A DNA stretch of 7,934 nt from an uncultured Lachnospiraceae bacterium (GTDB taxonomy: Bacteria > Bacillota > Clostridia > Lachnospirales > Lachnospiraceae): the NCBI GenBank assembly GCA_910586405.1, contig CAJUII010000125.1, positions 1 through 7,934 of the forward strand. The letters are read 5' to 3'. Position numbers and translations under genes: made by a program. The notes beneath the pieces were generated by a model. It did no database searches and had not been told where the DNA came from. It saw only the letters and a program-made list of their open reading frames with translations. Of the stretch, positions 7,401 through 7,934 are shown piece after piece (within the stretch, counting starts at the first letter, position 1; each line of letters begins with the position of its first letter).

Positions 7401-7882
7401 ACTTTTGCGGGGTAGGACAAATTCGGAAGTTCTGCAAGTAAATCACTGATCAGAGAATCCGTTAAATCCTGCGCTGTTCCCGCTTCTTTCCAATAGAGAT
7501 ACATTGCTGTGAGGAGTATTCTGGCATGCTGCCTGCCCTGTGCTCTTGACTTCTCAACACCGTGACAGTATTGCAGCGCGCGCCTCAAAATCTCCGGGTC
7601 CGCTTTGCCGAGTGCTAGCAGTTTCCTTGCCTCCTCTGTGTTTTGATCTTTGTACAGGTACTTGGCGCACAGTGCTGCGCGAAGCGCCATCTTCTGCTCC
7701 TCTGCGTGCTCTCCTGTGAGGCAGTCGAGCATTATCTCCAAATCCACCAGCTTTGCAGTGTAATTATCATCTACCAGTATCCGCCACGCAGTAGAACCGC
7801 CTACTTCCACGAGCAGGCGGACATAGCGTGAAAGCTCTTCTGTCCGCTTGTTTTTGCGCAGCCATTTGAGATATGTCGGAAT
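4424..7882 (-). CDS. DUF4132 (MolR/YehI-like) large protein, copy A; 5' end uncertain
   Basis: This frame encodes 1128 aa from the first conventional start, GTG at 7808-7810. Residues numbered from that GTG show a long Leu/Ala/Glu-rich helical N-terminal region (about 1-730, HEAT- or TPR-like), then WVLYAAAIHGD (740-750), SREELEDRIVPDLGFN (822-837), GLIWGVYE (942-949), LVHPLEL (983-989) and DYEITQPVEQL (1003-1013), ending in ERYFSEIVLQIARIVGD. The motifs at 942-1013 identify DUF4132 (PF13569). No signal peptide or membrane segment is seen, so it is probably cytoplasmic. GTG 7810 has no Shine-Dalgarno, and homology to copy B continues upstream (YLKWLRKNKRTEEL then RYVRLLVEVGG, against RMIRLVAEIGG). 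The true start is therefore further upstream, but TGA at 7883-7885 blocks the frame. Copy B suggests roughly 70 residues are missing. The gene may be intact only downstream of a lesion. Function unknown; the family occurs with MoxR ATPase/VWA genes in E. coli. Confidence 0.85.
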   Translation of the reverse strand: MPTYLKWLRKNKRTEELSRYVRLLVEVGGSTAWRILVDDNYTAKLVDLEIMLDCLTGEHAEEQKMALRAALCAKYLYKDQNTEEARKLLALGKADPEILRRALQYCHGVEKSRAQGRQHARILLTAMYLYWKEAGTAQDLTDSLISDLLAELPNLSYPAKVHTQRELDIMQKYIINSNADTPFPQSVLSICTARNGWMNVTFMAGCAFLALRHSVRFELLFRLTLGYGFSYKYHINALQAVRALTDDEGFHAHMDIVEEMLPISDEDYLIWCLYGQPSDASAHEKLFMTSWHAECEAEIQRMAVKNPDGIRAAVQKAESEEYRKLVMLIQHANPALYEEIHASYRETYLEKLACELAKYYYNKYNETAKQYLLGKCGLDTLVAAFYEHQLAAGSWSKVNYECINHLKAIGETAFYRRALVLQLLKGALGYFREYPVSEETVEPSDNDSLLYDQAQITGIFELLSKEAVPIYRQIKILGEACDLMQQKKDRILFVEAYAEVAAALCQKDKEQWEIGIAEALKIEGEQWIEGVQKPICRDSEAAFCICLKVLAREQSLDQYKDSLFELIPMDSEAVQKQLVEVFKNHQEWEAEVLALIASKKLKERSFAVMVFEEWGQTTHLDSIKAALAKEKNKKLAEKLQDLVVDLKKAGAEGGSPRIWNRPEEQLAASIYKGGRRRNVEWVCALQLPTVHFQHSAKDKTDVCETASPEYMAALLAAYADMEILSVNQNARTLASPLVPHELAAYVDAVYQGWLAQGAEAKKRWVLYAAAIHGDAQMIMGLQSQIKDWAEHSRGAIAADAVRAMALNGSAQALLVVDQMSRKFKSNQVKNAAKEALADAASALQISREELEDRIVPDLGFNAQMEQTIDYGTRTFTLRLNMLLELEVYDSSGKLLKKLPAPGRQDDAEKAKQAQEYLKQIKKQLKLVASAQKLRLEQALTTARYWQTAAWRALFVSNPLMHQFAVGLIWGVYENGHLKETFRYMEDGSFNTIDEQEYTLPEAGSIGLVHPLELPDELLNMWKEQLSDYEITQPVEQLDRPVYRITEEEKGTQKLTRFYDKEVNGASLVRSLLSVGWERGEILDGGCYDNCCRSDHKFGAVLTFSGVGVGYENVEITIEELYFTVKEKPCLLEEVSERYFSEIVLQIARIVGD

Positions 7883-7929
7883 TCATTTTGTACTATTATT
7901 TTGCAGTGCTACTATCTCACAGCCATTTG
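7859..7929. repeat. 10-bp direct repeat flanking a ~51-bp segment with inverted ends
   Basis: CAGCCATTTG occurs at 7859-7868 and again at 7920-7929, a 61-bp period. Just inside, GAGATA (7868-7873) and TATCTC (7913-7918) are inverted repeats. The layout resembles a very small insertion with terminal inverted repeats and a 9-bp target duplication (CAGCCATTT), or a slippage duplication. It sits exactly where the reading frame of copy A is lost, and 61 bp is not a multiple of three. No transposase or known family is recognised, and chance cannot be ruled out for such short repeats. Confidence 0.4.
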
Positions 7930-7934
7930 CACTG
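7883..7934 (-). other. Possible interrupted 5' extension of DUF4132 copy A (runs off the right edge)
   Basis: In the same frame as copy A, the bases before TGA (7883-7885) read SANGCEIVALQNNSTK and then the stop. Aligned without a gap to copy B, NNSTK-stop lies opposite NCTTKQ, which hints that the coding sequence once ran through here and was cut by a point mutation. A rival reading treats 7868-7919 as an insertion and takes up the frame again as QCKWL in the 15 bases at the edge. Only 52 bases are available, so neither reading is secure. An inverted repeat CAGTGC/GCACTG (7904-7909 and 7929-7934) also lies here. No promoter for the operon is visible. Confidence 0.35.

Noticed and set aside
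7808..7810. GTG as the true start of copy A.
   Set aside because: No Shine-Dalgarno precedes it, and similarity to copy B continues upstream in the same frame (RYVRLLVEVGG spans the codon), so it is an internal valine.
7884..7886. ATG on the minus strand as an alternative start for copy A.
   Set aside because: It is in a different frame from the conserved protein, has no ribosome binding site, and yields a short unrelated translation.

Overview
The window looks like chromosomal DNA of an anaerobic Firmicute, most likely a Lachnospiraceae (Clostridium cluster XIVa) relative. This rests on the first ~57 nt of a 16S rRNA gene at the left edge: its GGCGGCGTGCTTAACACATG segment (read on the minus strand) is typical of that group. 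Every real gene I can support lies on the minus strand, so the region is best read from right to left.

Right to left, the layout is as follows. (1) Positions 4424-7882 (homology perhaps to the edge) hold a very large gene for a DUF4132 (MolR/YehI-like) protein, called copy A here. Its extreme 5' end is cut by the window and seems damaged: the frame is closed by TGA at 7883-7885, and a 10-bp direct repeat with small inverted repeats sits at this spot. (2) Positions 808-4350 hold a tandem paralogue, copy B, 73 nt downstream. It has a convincing GGAGG ribosome binding site but is split by one in-frame amber codon at 1963-1965. Removing that stop gives a 1180-codon protein collinear with copy A. 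(3) Positions 729-757 hold a perfect-consensus sigma-A promoter, followed by a tRNA-Ser(GCU) gene at 576-663. (4) Positions 58-575 hold an AT-rich spacer with a weak terminator-like structure, two strong rRNA promoters (each with a 17-bp spacer), A-rich UP-like tracts and several leader hairpins. (5) Positions 1-57 are the 5' end of 16S rRNA.

Functionally there are two units. The tRNA-Ser and rRNA promoters are ordinary stable-RNA machinery. The DUF4132 pair is the accessory part: two paralogous ~130 kDa proteins, each with a long alpha-helical, HEAT-like N-terminal region and a conserved C-terminal DUF4132 domain. Their biochemical role is unknown. Relatives in E. coli (molR and yehI, also tandem) lie near MoxR-type AAA+ ATPase, VWA and SWIM-domain genes. 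Any such partners here would be upstream, beyond the right edge. Both copies appear interrupted, so the locus is either decaying, switched off reversibly, or affected by sequencing or assembly errors.
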